Shown: one piece after another, positions 52,765 through 61,920 of the stretch | Position numbering within the stretch: position 1 is the first letter of the stretch | Layout: every line of letters starts with the position of its first letter | Assembly (NCBI RefSeq): GCF_007829335.1 | Contig: NZ_VIWO01000008.1 | Span: forward strand, 124,001 to 188,000 | Direction of reading: 5' to 3' | Origin: Chitinophaga polysaccharea | GTDB lineage: Bacteria; Bacteroidota; Bacteroidia; Chitinophagales; Chitinophagaceae | DNA length: 64,000 bases | Program-made: the position numbers and the translations under genes | Notes under the pieces: model-generated | Seen by the model: only the letters and a program-made list of their open reading frames with translations | What the model was told of the DNA's origin: nothing | Database searches by the model: none

Positions 52765-55464
52765 ATGAATACACCATTTAAATTAAGTACATTATTTATT
52801 CTAATTACAGCAAACTGCTTTGCTCAGAATAATCCGGCGCCATCAACCACTAATAATTCTTCCTACAAAATACAAACAGTCCATATACAATCTCGATGGG
52901 CAGAAAATGTAGACACTACAAATGCATTAAATGAATACCCGCGCCCTCAACTACAGCGAGATAGCTGGCAAAACCTAAATGGCCTATGGGAATATGCAAT
53001 TACTGATTCAACCGCGGCAATACCAAATTCATTCCAGGGCAAGATACTAGTACCATATCCTATTGAATCAGTGCTGTCAGGTGTAAAAAAAGCGCTCATG
53101 CCAGATCAGAGACTATGGTACAGAAAGATTATCCAGCGCCCGGCCTTACTCCAAAACGACCATATAATTCTTAATTTCGGTGCAGTTGACTGGCAGACTA
53201 CTGTCTTTATTAATAAAAAGCAAGTGGGGCAACATACTGGTGGATATCAAAATTTTTCTTTTGATGTAACTAATTTCCTACAGCCAGGCAATAACGAAAT
53301 TATTGTAAAAGTATATGATCCTACCGATCAAGGCCCTAATCCACATGGTAAACAGGTATTGTATCCAGAAACTATTTATTATACAGCTTCAAGTGGTATT
53401 TGGCAAACTGTATGGCTTGAAAAAGTTGAGTCAACACATATTAGCAGTCTTAAGACCACACCGGATATAGATAAAGGTACATTAGCTATAGTCATCGACA
53501 TAGCTGGACATCCGGAGAATAACAGTAGCCTTGATATAATTGTGTCAACCAATGGTAAAGTAATTAACACTCTTCAAATACCTGCTTCCCAGCAACAGGT
53601 AAACTCTACTATCTATATCCCAAACGTTCAATTGTGGTCTCCAGATTCTCCTTTTTTGTATGATCTCTCTATCCGGTTGAAAAAAGGAAAAAAAATCACC
53701 GATGAGGTAAAAAGTTATTTCGGAATGCGGAAAATTGATATCCAAAAAGATCAGAAAGGTGCGGATCGCATCTTTCTTAATAACAAATATATGTTCAACT
53801 TAGGCACCTTGGACCAAGGTTTCTGGCCGGAGGGATTATACACAGCGCCCACGGATGAAGCTCTATCCTTTGATATAAAGGCCATTAAGTCTTTGGGATT
53901 CAATACTATTAGAAAACATATAAAAATTGAACCTGAAAGGTGGTATTACCATGCTGATAAAATCGGAATACTGGTCTGGCAAGATTTTGTCAATCCGCCC
54001 CAGGACCTTCCTCCAGGCTCAAGGGTAATATTTGAAAAGGAAGTACAGGAAACTATGGAACAACTCCATAATCATCCCAGTATTACTACTTGGGTATTAT
54101 TTAATGAACGTTGGGGGGCCTATGACCAAGAACGACTTACTAAATGGATAAAAAAGAACGATCCTAGCAGACTGGTTAATGGACATTCGGGTGAATTGCT
54201 ATATGTAAACGATGAATTACGGGCACCTGCAGACGATCCATGGATCAGCAGTGACTTAACAGATGTTCACTCATATCCAGAGCCAAGAAACGCGCCGCCA
54301 CAACGTAATAAGGCAAGGGTTGTAGGCGAATTTGGAGGCATTGGAGTATCTGTTCCGGGCCATGAATGGGACGATATGCGAGGCTGGGGATATGTACAGG
54401 TAACCCCAGCTGAACTAAAGGCCCAATACATTAAAATGACGGAGCAACTCAAGCAGCTAGAAAAGGAAGGCCTTACCGCCTCTATTTATACTCAACCTTT
54501 TGATGTTGAAGGAGAAGAAAATGGCCTATTGACATATGATCGGAAAATAATTAAGATCCCAGTAGATGAAATCAGGTCACTTAATAAGGAGCTGGTTCCT
54601 CTGACGGACGGGTTTACGTTGGATCCTAATTTCATAATAGCAGCCAACATTGATACTGGGGACAATGACAACAGATATCAGGAATTACTGGTTGAATATA
54701 AAAATACCCTACATAACGACTCTACCTTCCTGAGAAGGCTTACATTGATGGCCATTCGAAAAAAAGATCAGGAAAATGCCACATTGGTTGGCAATAGTTA
54801 TATAGACATTTTAAAACAACCTTTTTCAAAAGAAAACTTAGATTTTATCATAGCAATCACAAGAACCAGCAAGGACATCGGGTTTAATTTCTGTCTTAAA
54901 AAACCGGAAAAAGTAGATTCAGTTCTTGGAGAATTTTCAGCAATGCGCAAAGTCAAGAAAATAATTTACAATGAAGAGATCGCTCCATACTATAAAAATC
55001 ATCCAAATTGGGAAACCATTCAGCAAAAAGTTACTACCCTATTTGGAAGTCTGGGCGAAGAATGCGTGCTAGGCTGGAGAATGATATACTACGGTTTTGA
55101 AGTGAAAGATTGGGAAAACTATGGAAAGTATTATGTGCTTTACTTTAAAAAATCTATGAATCACTATCCTGAATATCATATAAATAACCTTACTTGGATT
55201 CTTTTTGAACACTCCAAAAATATTGGCGAGCTGACGTTTGCTACTAATGTGATGAAACATATAATAGACAAAAATATTGATCGTTCCGCTGAAGGATATG
55301 ACACTTATGCCAATCTACTACATAGAACGAACAATTCCAATGAAGCTATTCAATGGGAAGAAAAGGCACTAGCACTAAAGAAAGGTGCTCCTGACGAAAA
55401 ACTCTTCGCCGAAACCCTTCAAAAAATGAAAGCCGGTCTTCCAACCTGGCCTCAAAATAATTGA
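52765..55464 (+). CDS. GH2-family glycosidase fused to a helical domain
   Basis: The ATG at 52765 gives 899 residues with a signal peptide; a GTG at 52723 would only add a poor leader. Residues about 50-320 are the GH2 sugar-binding and Ig-like domains and about 320-600 the TIM barrel. The acid/base is E448 in LFNERWGA and the nucleophile E522 in VVGEFGG. The last 280 residues are a helical, TPR-like region (YHINNLTWILFEHS..., YDTYANLLHRTNNSNEAIQWEEKAL) of the kind usually found behind thioredoxin domains in Bacteroidota, which is unusual on a GH2 enzyme. Substrate linkage is unknown. Confidence 0.82.
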   Translation: MNTPFKLSTLFILITANCFAQNNPAPSTTNNSSYKIQTVHIQSRWAENVDTTNALNEYPRPQLQRDSWQNLNGLWEYAITDSTAAIPNSFQGKILVPYPIESVLSGVKKALMPDQRLWYRKIIQRPALLQNDHIILNFGAVDWQTTVFINKKQVGQHTGGYQNFSFDVTNFLQPGNNEIIVKVYDPTDQGPNPHGKQVLYPETIYYTASSGIWQTVWLEKVESTHISSLKTTPDIDKGTLAIVIDIAGHPENNSSLDIIVSTNGKVINTLQIPASQQQVNSTIYIPNVQLWSPDSPFLYDLSIRLKKGKKITDEVKSYFGMRKIDIQKDQKGADRIFLNNKYMFNLGTLDQGFWPEGLYTAPTDEALSFDIKAIKSLGFNTIRKHIKIEPERWYYHADKIGILVWQDFVNPPQDLPPGSRVIFEKEVQETMEQLHNHPSITTWVLFNERWGAYDQERLTKWIKKNDPSRLVNGHSGELLYVNDELRAPADDPWISSDLTDVHSYPEPRNAPPQRNKARVVGEFGGIGVSVPGHEWDDMRGWGYVQVTPAELKAQYIKMTEQLKQLEKEGLTASIYTQPFDVEGEENGLLTYDRKIIKIPVDEIRSLNKELVPLTDGFTLDPNFIIAANIDTGDNDNRYQELLVEYKNTLHNDSTFLRRLTLMAIRKKDQENATLVGNSYIDILKQPFSKENLDFIIAITRTSKDIGFNFCLKKPEKVDSVLGEFSAMRKVKKIIYNEEIAPYYKNHPNWETIQQKVTTLFGSLGEECVLGWRMIYYGFEVKDWENYGKYYVLYFKKSMNHYPEYHINNLTWILFEHSKNIGELTFATNVMKHIIDKNIDRSAEGYDTYANLLHRTNNSNEAIQWEEKALALKKGAPDEKLFAETLQKMKAGLPTWPQNN

Positions 55465-55916
55465 GCTTTGGGTAAACAACGCGGTACAAGTGGGTGGTTG
55501 GTTTACACCCCTTGTCTTCTTATGAATCGTCACTAATATTCCTATTGGTGACCCATTTTTTCAAAAATCTCAAAAAAAATAAAATTTATGGTACGTTATG
55601 AATTTGACCGGTGTATTTATTATGTGAGTTTATTCAGAATGAGGATAGAAGCAGAAAAAAAGAGAGAAGAACTAGTACAACTCATTCTTAAGCAGTGTAT
55701 AATATATATGTCCGATGCACCTCGAAAAAAGTTTCAAAGCAATAATACGCTCATTGGGTTTTAGGTGTACCATTAAAAGACACACTTTTTTGAAATTAAA
55801 TAAATCATAAAATTCAAAAAAATGATGCTTACAGTTTGTTATTATCCTATGGCCCTTTCGTTAACTGTGGCTTCAAACACATTCGACCAATCATCTAATT
55901 ACAAAATTTCAAACTT
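55465..55916. other. AT-rich intergenic region at the right island edge
   Basis: Apart from the terminator at 55529 no gene is visible. Composition changes from AT-rich to GC-richer within the AraC-like gene that follows, which makes this region the likely right boundary of the island. No repeat matching the left boundary was found by eye. Confidence 0.4.
55529..55562 (+). terminator. Terminator of the SusC/SusD/GH2 unit
   Basis: GTCACTAATA-TTCC-TATTGGTGAC (one wobble) is followed by CCATTTTTT, 65 bp past the GH2 stop. It is read on the plus strand. Confidence 0.75.
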
Positions 55917-56927
55917 ATGAAAATTCCTAACCACCTTAGATGGCCCGGAAAAGTACTCCGGATTGAGACAGATGATACCGACTATACCCCGATTGAAACA
56001 ATTCCCGAAGAATATAGAAACTTAGTTATTCCCGCAGCCAGCGTGTTTTATACACATGATTACGACTTCGACATGCTCTGTCAGTCCATACGACTGGGAC
56101 CTTTTTCCCTGTGGACACACGAAGTATTCGCCATGGAAAACATCACCCTCTTACCCGTTACCACCAAGCCGATCATCGCCCTCCACTTTATGGCCGGCAG
56201 CGATGTGATGGCGGAAATAACGGATAATGGCCCCTATAAATTAAGCGGCAAGGAAGTCAACCTCTTTAAACTGGATGCCGCCTTTCACGAAGCGCCCATG
56301 AAAAGAGGCGATACCCTGTTCAGCTTTCATATCAACGTGCTGCCGCATGTGTTTTCCAAGCTGTCCACTAAACACCCGGAACTGGCGCAGCTAACACAAA
56401 AAAAACTCAGGAAAGGTAGTGGACCACTACACGATCGCCCCTATAAAATCAACAAGGTTTGCTTTGAAATTATTCAGCAAATCTGTGGATGCCGGTATAT
56501 TGAAATGCTGGCAGATAAATTCCTGTATCGCAACTGCCTCGATCTGTTCATTAACTTCGCCAACCAGGACAAGGTATCTCACTTACCCAGTCCAAAGTTT
56601 GACCCCGAAATAATGGACGCAGTGCCCCATGCGGTTCAATTCCTGAAGGAAAACGTAGGAGAAGAATTTAACAGCGCTAAAATGGCGTATATCCTGGATG
56701 TTAACGCCAGGGAGCTGAAAGCCGCCTTTGAAGCCACCTGTTTCATCTCCGCGGAACAATTCCACTTTCAATGTAAAATGTACCAGGCGTTCAAACTGAT
56801 TGTCAACACCAAAGCTGAACCTAACATCATCGCTAAGGCCATCGGGATGAGAGATACCGGTGAATTCATAAAGAAATTCGAAACATATTTCGATTGCTCC
56901 TACATTGCGGTGCGTAATGCCCAATGA
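55917..56927 (+). CDS. Degenerate AraC-family regulator
   Basis: A 336-residue protein. The C-terminal 100 residues fit the two helix-turn-helix AraC/XylS domain (FLKENVGEEFNSAKMAYILDVNARELKAAFEATCF..., IIAKAIGMRDTGEFIKKFETYFDCS), but the second motif lacks the usual Phe-Ser-Arg-x-Phe core. The N-terminal 230 residues contain no familiar sensor domain; segments such as YTHDYDFDMLCQSIRLGPFSLWTHEVF suggest a cupin-like fold. It probably binds DNA with altered specificity, target unknown. It sits between the island and a two-copy structured repeat. Confidence 0.65.
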   Translation: MKIPNHLRWPGKVLRIETDDTDYTPIETIPEEYRNLVIPAASVFYTHDYDFDMLCQSIRLGPFSLWTHEVFAMENITLLPVTTKPIIALHFMAGSDVMAEITDNGPYKLSGKEVNLFKLDAAFHEAPMKRGDTLFSFHINVLPHVFSKLSTKHPELAQLTQKKLRKGSGPLHDRPYKINKVCFEIIQQICGCRYIEMLADKFLYRNCLDLFINFANQDKVSHLPSPKFDPEIMDAVPHAVQFLKENVGEEFNSAKMAYILDVNARELKAAFEATCFISAEQFHFQCKMYQAFKLIVNTKAEPNIIAKAIGMRDTGEFIKKFETYFDCSYIAVRNAQ

Positions 56928-56969
56928 AGGACACCGACATAAGCTTCAGTACAGATATGGTTGTTTTGT

Positions 56970-57083
56970 GCGAAGCTAATCTTGGCTTCGCGGTTTTCGA
57001 TCCCTCAAAATAACCCTTCGTCTGCGACCCGGAAAAGATCCCACCAGACCCCTTTTCCATCGCGGAATGTAAGGGTTATTTTT
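56970..57083 (+). repeat. Two-hairpin structured repeat, copy A
   Basis: The unit starts with hairpin GCGAAGC/GCTTCGC (56970-56991) followed by an A/T spacer, then a perfect 12-bp inverted repeat AAAATAACCCTT/AAGGGTTATTTT (57007-57018 and 57071-57082). Inside it lies a further nested pair GCGA/TCGC and GGAAAAG/CTTTTCC. Copy B at 57197 has the same plan. It could be a REP-like element or a structured RNA; the first hairpin may also terminate the AraC gene. Confidence 0.6.
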
Positions 57084-57196
57084 CCCCTTCTGTGTGTACC
57101 GTTTCCAAAAATCTTAATTATCCCCTACCCATAAGATAGTCCGATCCACTTGTATAGGAGGAAGCACCTCCATAGCTACAGTCTAAAAGGATCAAA

Positions 57197-57305
57197 GCGG
57201 AGCCATTCCTGGCTACGCAATTTTTAAACTAAACCCTTCTTTTGCGAACCGGAAGAGATTTCGTAAATTCCTTTTCTTTCCACCGCAAAATGTAAGGGTT
57301 ATTTT
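57197..57305 (+). repeat. Two-hairpin structured repeat, copy B
   Basis: The same plan as copy A: hairpin GCGGAGCCA-TTCC-TGGCTACGC (57197-57218), an A/T spacer, then AACCCTT (57232-57238) paired with AAGGGTT (57294-57300). The right end ATTTT directly touches the ATG of the SDR gene, so the element occupies its ribosome-binding region and may control translation. Confidence 0.55.
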
Positions 57306-58121
57306 ATGTCTTTTCAACAACGTACTATCTTCATCACAGGCGCCAGCCGGGGCATCGGCAAAGCCATTGCATTACAACTGGCCAGCAAAGGAGCCAATAT
57401 TGTCATCGCCGCCAAAAGCGTAGAAGAAGACCCGCGGCTCGGAGGTACCATCTACTCCGCCGCTGAAGAAGTGGAAGCCGCCGGCGGTAAAGCTCTCGCC
57501 GTACAGGTAGATATCCGCGAAGAAGCACAGATCGCCCAGGCCGTGGAAAAAGCCGTCGCCACCTTCGGAGGTATCGACGTGCTGATCAACAACGCCTCCG
57601 CTATCCAGCTCACCAACACCGAACAAACCCCCGCCAAAAGATTCGACCTGATGTATGATATCAATGTGCGAGGAACCTTCCTGGTAACGCAGCATTGTAT
57701 CCCCCACCTGAAAAAAGGCAAACAACCACATATACTCACCCTCTCCCCTCCCATCAACCTCGACCCAAAATGGTTTGGCCCCCATGTTGCTTATACCATC
57801 AGCAAATACAACATGAGCATGCTGGCCATGGGCTGGGCTGCAGAACTAGCCCCCTACCAGATAGCCTCCAACGCCCTCTGGCCCGCCACCACCATCGCCA
57901 CCGCCGCGGTAAAAAACCTGCTCGGCGGAGAAGCGCTGATCAACAGAAGCCGTACCCCCGACATCCTCGCCGACGCCGTGGAATACATCCTGCAACAACC
58001 CGCTACCTACAGCGGTCAAACGCTGATCGATGAAGCAGTACTGCAACAGGCAGGTATTACCAATTTTGATAAATATGCGGTAGTACCCGGAGGTAAACTG
58101 CAAAAAGACTTATTCCTGTAA
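57306..58121 (+). CDS. SDR oxidoreductase, HSDL2-like
   Basis: A 271-residue short-chain dehydrogenase: TGASRGIG at residues 11-18 for the cofactor, NNASA near 96, and the catalytic Y163-T-I-S-K167. The catalytic-Ser region reads TLSPPINLDPKWFGPHVAYTISKYNMS, the form seen in the hydroxysteroid-dehydrogenase-like-2 branch. NAD(P) use and substrate are not predictable. It converges on the GH78 gene with only 6 bp between stops and starts within the right edge of a structured repeat. Confidence 0.88.
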   Translation: MSFQQRTIFITGASRGIGKAIALQLASKGANIVIAAKSVEEDPRLGGTIYSAAEEVEAAGGKALAVQVDIREEAQIAQAVEKAVATFGGIDVLINNASAIQLTNTEQTPAKRFDLMYDINVRGTFLVTQHCIPHLKKGKQPHILTLSPPINLDPKWFGPHVAYTISKYNMSMLAMGWAAELAPYQIASNALWPATTIATAAVKNLLGGEALINRSRTPDILADAVEYILQQPATYSGQTLIDEAVLQQAGITNFDKYAVVPGGKLQKDLFL

Positions 58122-58127
58122 ACGACA

Positions 58128-60929
58128 TTAATGAATGATCCCGGCATACGTTCCCGCCGATGAATTCGCCGGGGGCGTATCCACTACCTGGAACGTGTAC
58201 TTACCGGAACCCGTTTCCATCACATAACGCCCGTCTTTATACCCACTAGCCACATTCACCACATTGCCATTTACGATAATATCGGAAGTAGAACTGGCAG
58301 GCAGGTAAATAGTCGCCCGCGTATTGGCCGGAATCTCCACTTCCAGCGAAAAACGATCGCTTTCTTTTGTCCAACTGCTGCCAATGGTACCATAGGGAGA
58401 TGAATAACTGGCCTTTGCCATCGTAACATCGCCCACGGGTTCAGGACGGATCACGATATCATGAAACGCCACACTGCCCGGCGCCGGCCGTATTCCCGCC
58501 AGCCCGCTGTAAAACCACTCCATCAGGTGCCCCAGCATAAAATGATTATTGGACGCATCACGGTAGCCCTGCCACGACTCCGTTAATGCGGTAGCTCCCT
58601 TGGCCAGCTGCAAGCCATAACCCGGCACGTCCGACCGGCTGTTCATATCGTAAATAACATCCGAACGCCCCTCATCATCCAACACCCGCAACAAATACCG
58701 GTAACCGATATCGCCCGCAGTAATGCCGTTGTTATGCTGACGTACATCTGCCACTATATTTTCCACCACAGCCGCTTTATGCTCCGGCGGTACCAACTGC
58801 ATGTATACCGACATGGCATTGGCGGTCTGGCTCCCGCTGGCATATTGATGCGTGCTATCGTTAAAAAACGCCTTGTTGTATGCCTGCTTCACCGCCTCTC
58901 CCAATGCCAGGTAATGCTGCCGGTCGTCCTGCTTACTCAAAATGCCCGCTACCCTGGCCAGGATACTCAGGTCGTAATAGTACATAGCCGTTGCCGTTAC
59001 CCCCTTCGGCGTTAGCTGCGCCTCCCCCGGAAACTTCGGGCCGATATCGTACCAATCACCCAAACCGTGACTCAACAAATGATGATCCGACTTTTTCTCC
59101 AGGTAGGCAACGTAACGGGTCATCATCTCATAACTCTCCGTTAGCACCGACTGATCGCCGTACCACTGATAGATATAATAAGGCAAAATTACCGCGTTAC
59201 TCCCCCATTCCGGCGAGTCGCGGAATCCCTCATCGAAATGCACGTACTCTGGCGCAATATCTGGTACCAGGCCCTCCGGCGTTTGCGCATGTATCATGTC
59301 CCGCACTACTTTGCGGCAAAGTGCGGCGATATCATAGTTGTAACGGATAGAACTGCCTACCAGGTGCGCCTCTTCCAGCCAACCCAGCTTCTCCCGGTGC
59401 GGACAATCGGTAAAAACGCTGGCCGTATTACTGCGAATGGCCCAGTCGATCAGCTTAAATGTTTTGTTGAACAAATCGTTAGAACAGGTGAACTGCCCGA
59501 TCGTGGGCGCTGCATTACGGGTATGCAAGCCATGTACGGCGGTGAGTACAGGCAGGTCGGCGGCATTGGCTTTGCCCTCCGGCACTGCGCCTTCTATTTG
59601 CAGGTAGCGGAAGCCATAGTACATAAATTGCGGCTGCCACGACTCTGTGCCTTCTCCCTTCAACGTATAATTAAAGTACACCGGTCCACCTACCGCCCGT
59701 TGATCCACTAACCCTACCTCGCTAATCAGTTCTGCGGGGATAATCTTTATCACCGCCCCTTTTTTCCCTTTTACAGAGATAGCAGGAATGCCGGAAGCAT
59801 TTTGGCCCAGGTCGTACAGCCAGGTCCCCGATGCCAGCCGGGTAACTTTCACTGGCTCAAAGCGATCGAATATCTTTAACGGAAACGCGCCCTGGGCATT
59901 CAATACCGGCGGACCATCCACTACTACTGCACGCCGCCACAACGCATCGCTGAATCCAGGTTGATCCCAGCCTGTTTGTTCGAGGGTAGCATTGTAATCT
60001 TCTCCTCCATAAATACTGGAAAAAGTAACCGGCCCCGGAGCCGTTTTCCACGAAGCGTCACTTACGATATCGTCTGTACTCCCATCCCTGTATTGCAATA
60101 ACATCCGGCACCGCAGCTGGGGATAACCAAACGCACCGGTCAATTTGCGGTACCTTTCACCCGGCACATAAAAGAATCCATTCCCCAGCATTACGCCCAG
60201 TGCATTGGCGCCTGACTGTAGCTGCGAAGTAACATCGAAGGTAACATAGAGCGCATGCTGATCATATTTTGTCCAACCCGGATCCAAAAAATGATCCCCT
60301 ACTTTTTTACCATTAATATGGAGATCAAACTGGCCCAGGCCACAAATAAATACTGTGGCTTTTTCCAGGGGCTTACGAAGGGTAAATTCCTTTCTGAGCA
60401 GGGGCAGTATATCTTTCCGATGGCGGTATTTAGGATCTCCGTCGTTGGTAATGGCCGGCACAATGCGCTCCTTCTCCGGCAGCTGTTCATAGCCTATCCA
60501 TTGCGCATTTTTCCAGTCGCCCGCCTGCAACAGCCCGGTGTACCATTGCGCAGGCTCACTCCAGTTACACGCTTTTGCATGCTCATCCCATACCATTACT
60601 TTCCAGTAATAGGTGGTGGCGGCACGCAACGCTTTCCCTTCATACCGGATCTGCAGTGATTCATGGCTGCTTACCTTTTTCGAATCCCAGATATTCCCTT
60701 TATTCCTGCAGAGCAATTCTGGCTTATCCGCCACCAGCACACGGTAGGCGGTTTGACTGATATTGCTGCCATTACCCGCCAGCTGCCAGCTCAACGCCGG
60801 ATGCAGGGCATCCACGCCGATAGGGTTATCCCGGTACTGGCATTGCAGGTGCTGTACCGTTACCTCCTGGGCCATAACAAGGGTGGTGATAAAAAACAAA
60901 CACAGTGTGAAGCCGAATTTTAGCATCAT
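58128..60929 (-). CDS. GH78 alpha-L-rhamnosidase
   Basis: A 933-residue secreted protein (signal peptide TLCLFFITTLVMAQ). The domain order is that of GH78: an N-terminal Ig-like domain (PIGVDALHPALSWQLAG), the Bac_rhamnosid_N domain (ATVFICGLGQFDLHINGKKVG), a concanavalin-like domain and the (alpha/alpha)6 barrel with TDCPHREKLGWLEEAH (D508, E513 and E519/E520 as active-site acids) and DSPEWGSNAVILP. It cleaves alpha-L-rhamnose from plant or bacterial glycans in the periplasm. No other rhamnose gene is nearby. The upstream sigma/FecR/SusC unit may respond to a rhamnose-containing glycan. Confidence 0.92.
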   Translation of the reverse strand: MMLKFGFTLCLFFITTLVMAQEVTVQHLQCQYRDNPIGVDALHPALSWQLAGNGSNISQTAYRVLVADKPELLCRNKGNIWDSKKVSSHESLQIRYEGKALRAATTYYWKVMVWDEHAKACNWSEPAQWYTGLLQAGDWKNAQWIGYEQLPEKERIVPAITNDGDPKYRHRKDILPLLRKEFTLRKPLEKATVFICGLGQFDLHINGKKVGDHFLDPGWTKYDQHALYVTFDVTSQLQSGANALGVMLGNGFFYVPGERYRKLTGAFGYPQLRCRMLLQYRDGSTDDIVSDASWKTAPGPVTFSSIYGGEDYNATLEQTGWDQPGFSDALWRRAVVVDGPPVLNAQGAFPLKIFDRFEPVKVTRLASGTWLYDLGQNASGIPAISVKGKKGAVIKIIPAELISEVGLVDQRAVGGPVYFNYTLKGEGTESWQPQFMYYGFRYLQIEGAVPEGKANAADLPVLTAVHGLHTRNAAPTIGQFTCSNDLFNKTFKLIDWAIRSNTASVFTDCPHREKLGWLEEAHLVGSSIRYNYDIAALCRKVVRDMIHAQTPEGLVPDIAPEYVHFDEGFRDSPEWGSNAVILPYYIYQWYGDQSVLTESYEMMTRYVAYLEKKSDHHLLSHGLGDWYDIGPKFPGEAQLTPKGVTATAMYYYDLSILARVAGILSKQDDRQHYLALGEAVKQAYNKAFFNDSTHQYASGSQTANAMSVYMQLVPPEHKAAVVENIVADVRQHNNGITAGDIGYRYLLRVLDDEGRSDVIYDMNSRSDVPGYGLQLAKGATALTESWQGYRDASNNHFMLGHLMEWFYSGLAGIRPAPGSVAFHDIVIRPEPVGDVTMAKASYSSPYGTIGSSWTKESDRFSLEVEIPANTRATIYLPASSTSDIIVNGNVVNVASGYKDGRYVMETGSGKYTFQVVDTPPANSSAGTYAGIIH

Positions 60930-61277
60930 AATAGGGTGATATTTGATAAAGGTTTAAGGTTCCATGTCCACTATAGCCTCGGTTACTTTATTAAAAGGTC
61001 TGCTCGGTTACCTTCTCCGTTAGATTAATTTATAAAAATTCCGGGGATATTTTACATGTGGCTGCCATACACAGGAAAAAACAGTCCTCAATGGGGATCC
61101 AACGGCACCAATGCAGTAATACGGCACCCGGATAACAAATGTGCTGTTAAAATATGCCTGTATCTCTATAAATTATAAATATAGTATCTACAATATCCTG
61201 TAAACATCAACATTATGTCCTAAAGACACTTAATTTATTCACTTGCATTTACCCATAATTTGGGTATTTTTACTTTC
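60930..61277. other. Intergenic region between GH78 and the sigma gene
   Basis: This is the divergent promoter region of the rhamnosidase and the ECF sigma gene. It is AT-rich from 61150 onward; no gene or clear promoter box was seen. Confidence 0.4.
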
Positions 61278-61835
61278 ATGCACGATGAGATCTCCGAATG
61301 GCAACATGGAATACATACCGGTGATACACCTGCATTGAAAAAATTGTATGACCACTTTAGCCCATCCCTGTTCCACCTGGCCCTGGCTATCATACATACA
61401 AGAGAAATGGCTGAAGAAATCGTGGCAGATGTGTTCATCCAGGTATGGCAAAAACGGAAACACCTTGACCAGGTACAAAACCTGAAATGGTATCTCTATG
61501 CAACAACCCGTAATATTGCCCTCAATTATCTCCGCAAATATGCACCGCATAAAACATCGCAGCTGGATGATACAGTATTGCCAGCACCACCGGCAGGCAA
61601 TACCCCGGAAGACCTGCTGATTGGCCATGAAGCTATGCAGCAGATATACCTGGCCATCAATGAGCTACCCCCACAGTGCCGCCTGATATTTAAACTGGTA
61701 AAAGAAGATGGTTTAAAATACCGCGAAGTGGCCGCCCTTTTGGATATATCCGTAAAAACAGTAGAAAACCAGGTAGGTATCGCCCTGAAAAAACTACTTA
61801 AGATAAAGGCACAACATATCAGCAATCCTCTCTAA
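61278..61835 (+). CDS. ECF RNA polymerase sigma factor
   Basis: The ATG at 61278 gives 185 residues; an upstream TTG (61260) is less likely. Region 2 (LYDHFSPSLFHLALAIIHTREMAEEIVADVFIQVWQKR) and region 4 (LPPQCRLIFKLVKEDGLKYREVAALLDISVKTVENQVGIALKKL) are complete. This is the Bacteroidota sigma-70 family-1 type that drives the adjacent FecR and SusC genes when the receptor binds its ligand. It is the first gene of the sigma/FecR/SusC cascade. Confidence 0.92.
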   Translation: MHDEISEWQHGIHTGDTPALKKLYDHFSPSLFHLALAIIHTREMAEEIVADVFIQVWQKRKHLDQVQNLKWYLYATTRNIALNYLRKYAPHKTSQLDDTVLPAPPAGNTPEDLLIGHEAMQQIYLAINELPPQCRLIFKLVKEDGLKYREVAALLDISVKTVENQVGIALKKLLKIKAQHISNPL

Positions 61836-61920
61836 AAAAAATCCCAGGTGCTTTTGGGGGTATACTGCTTTTTCTGTTGTCTTATACTCCGGCGCCAAAT
61901 GCTGATAACAAGTTTTTAAA

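Noticed and set aside
34973..55500. Island as a prophage or integrative element
   Set aside because: No integrase, transposase, relaxase, phage structural gene, tRNA or flanking direct repeat was seen.
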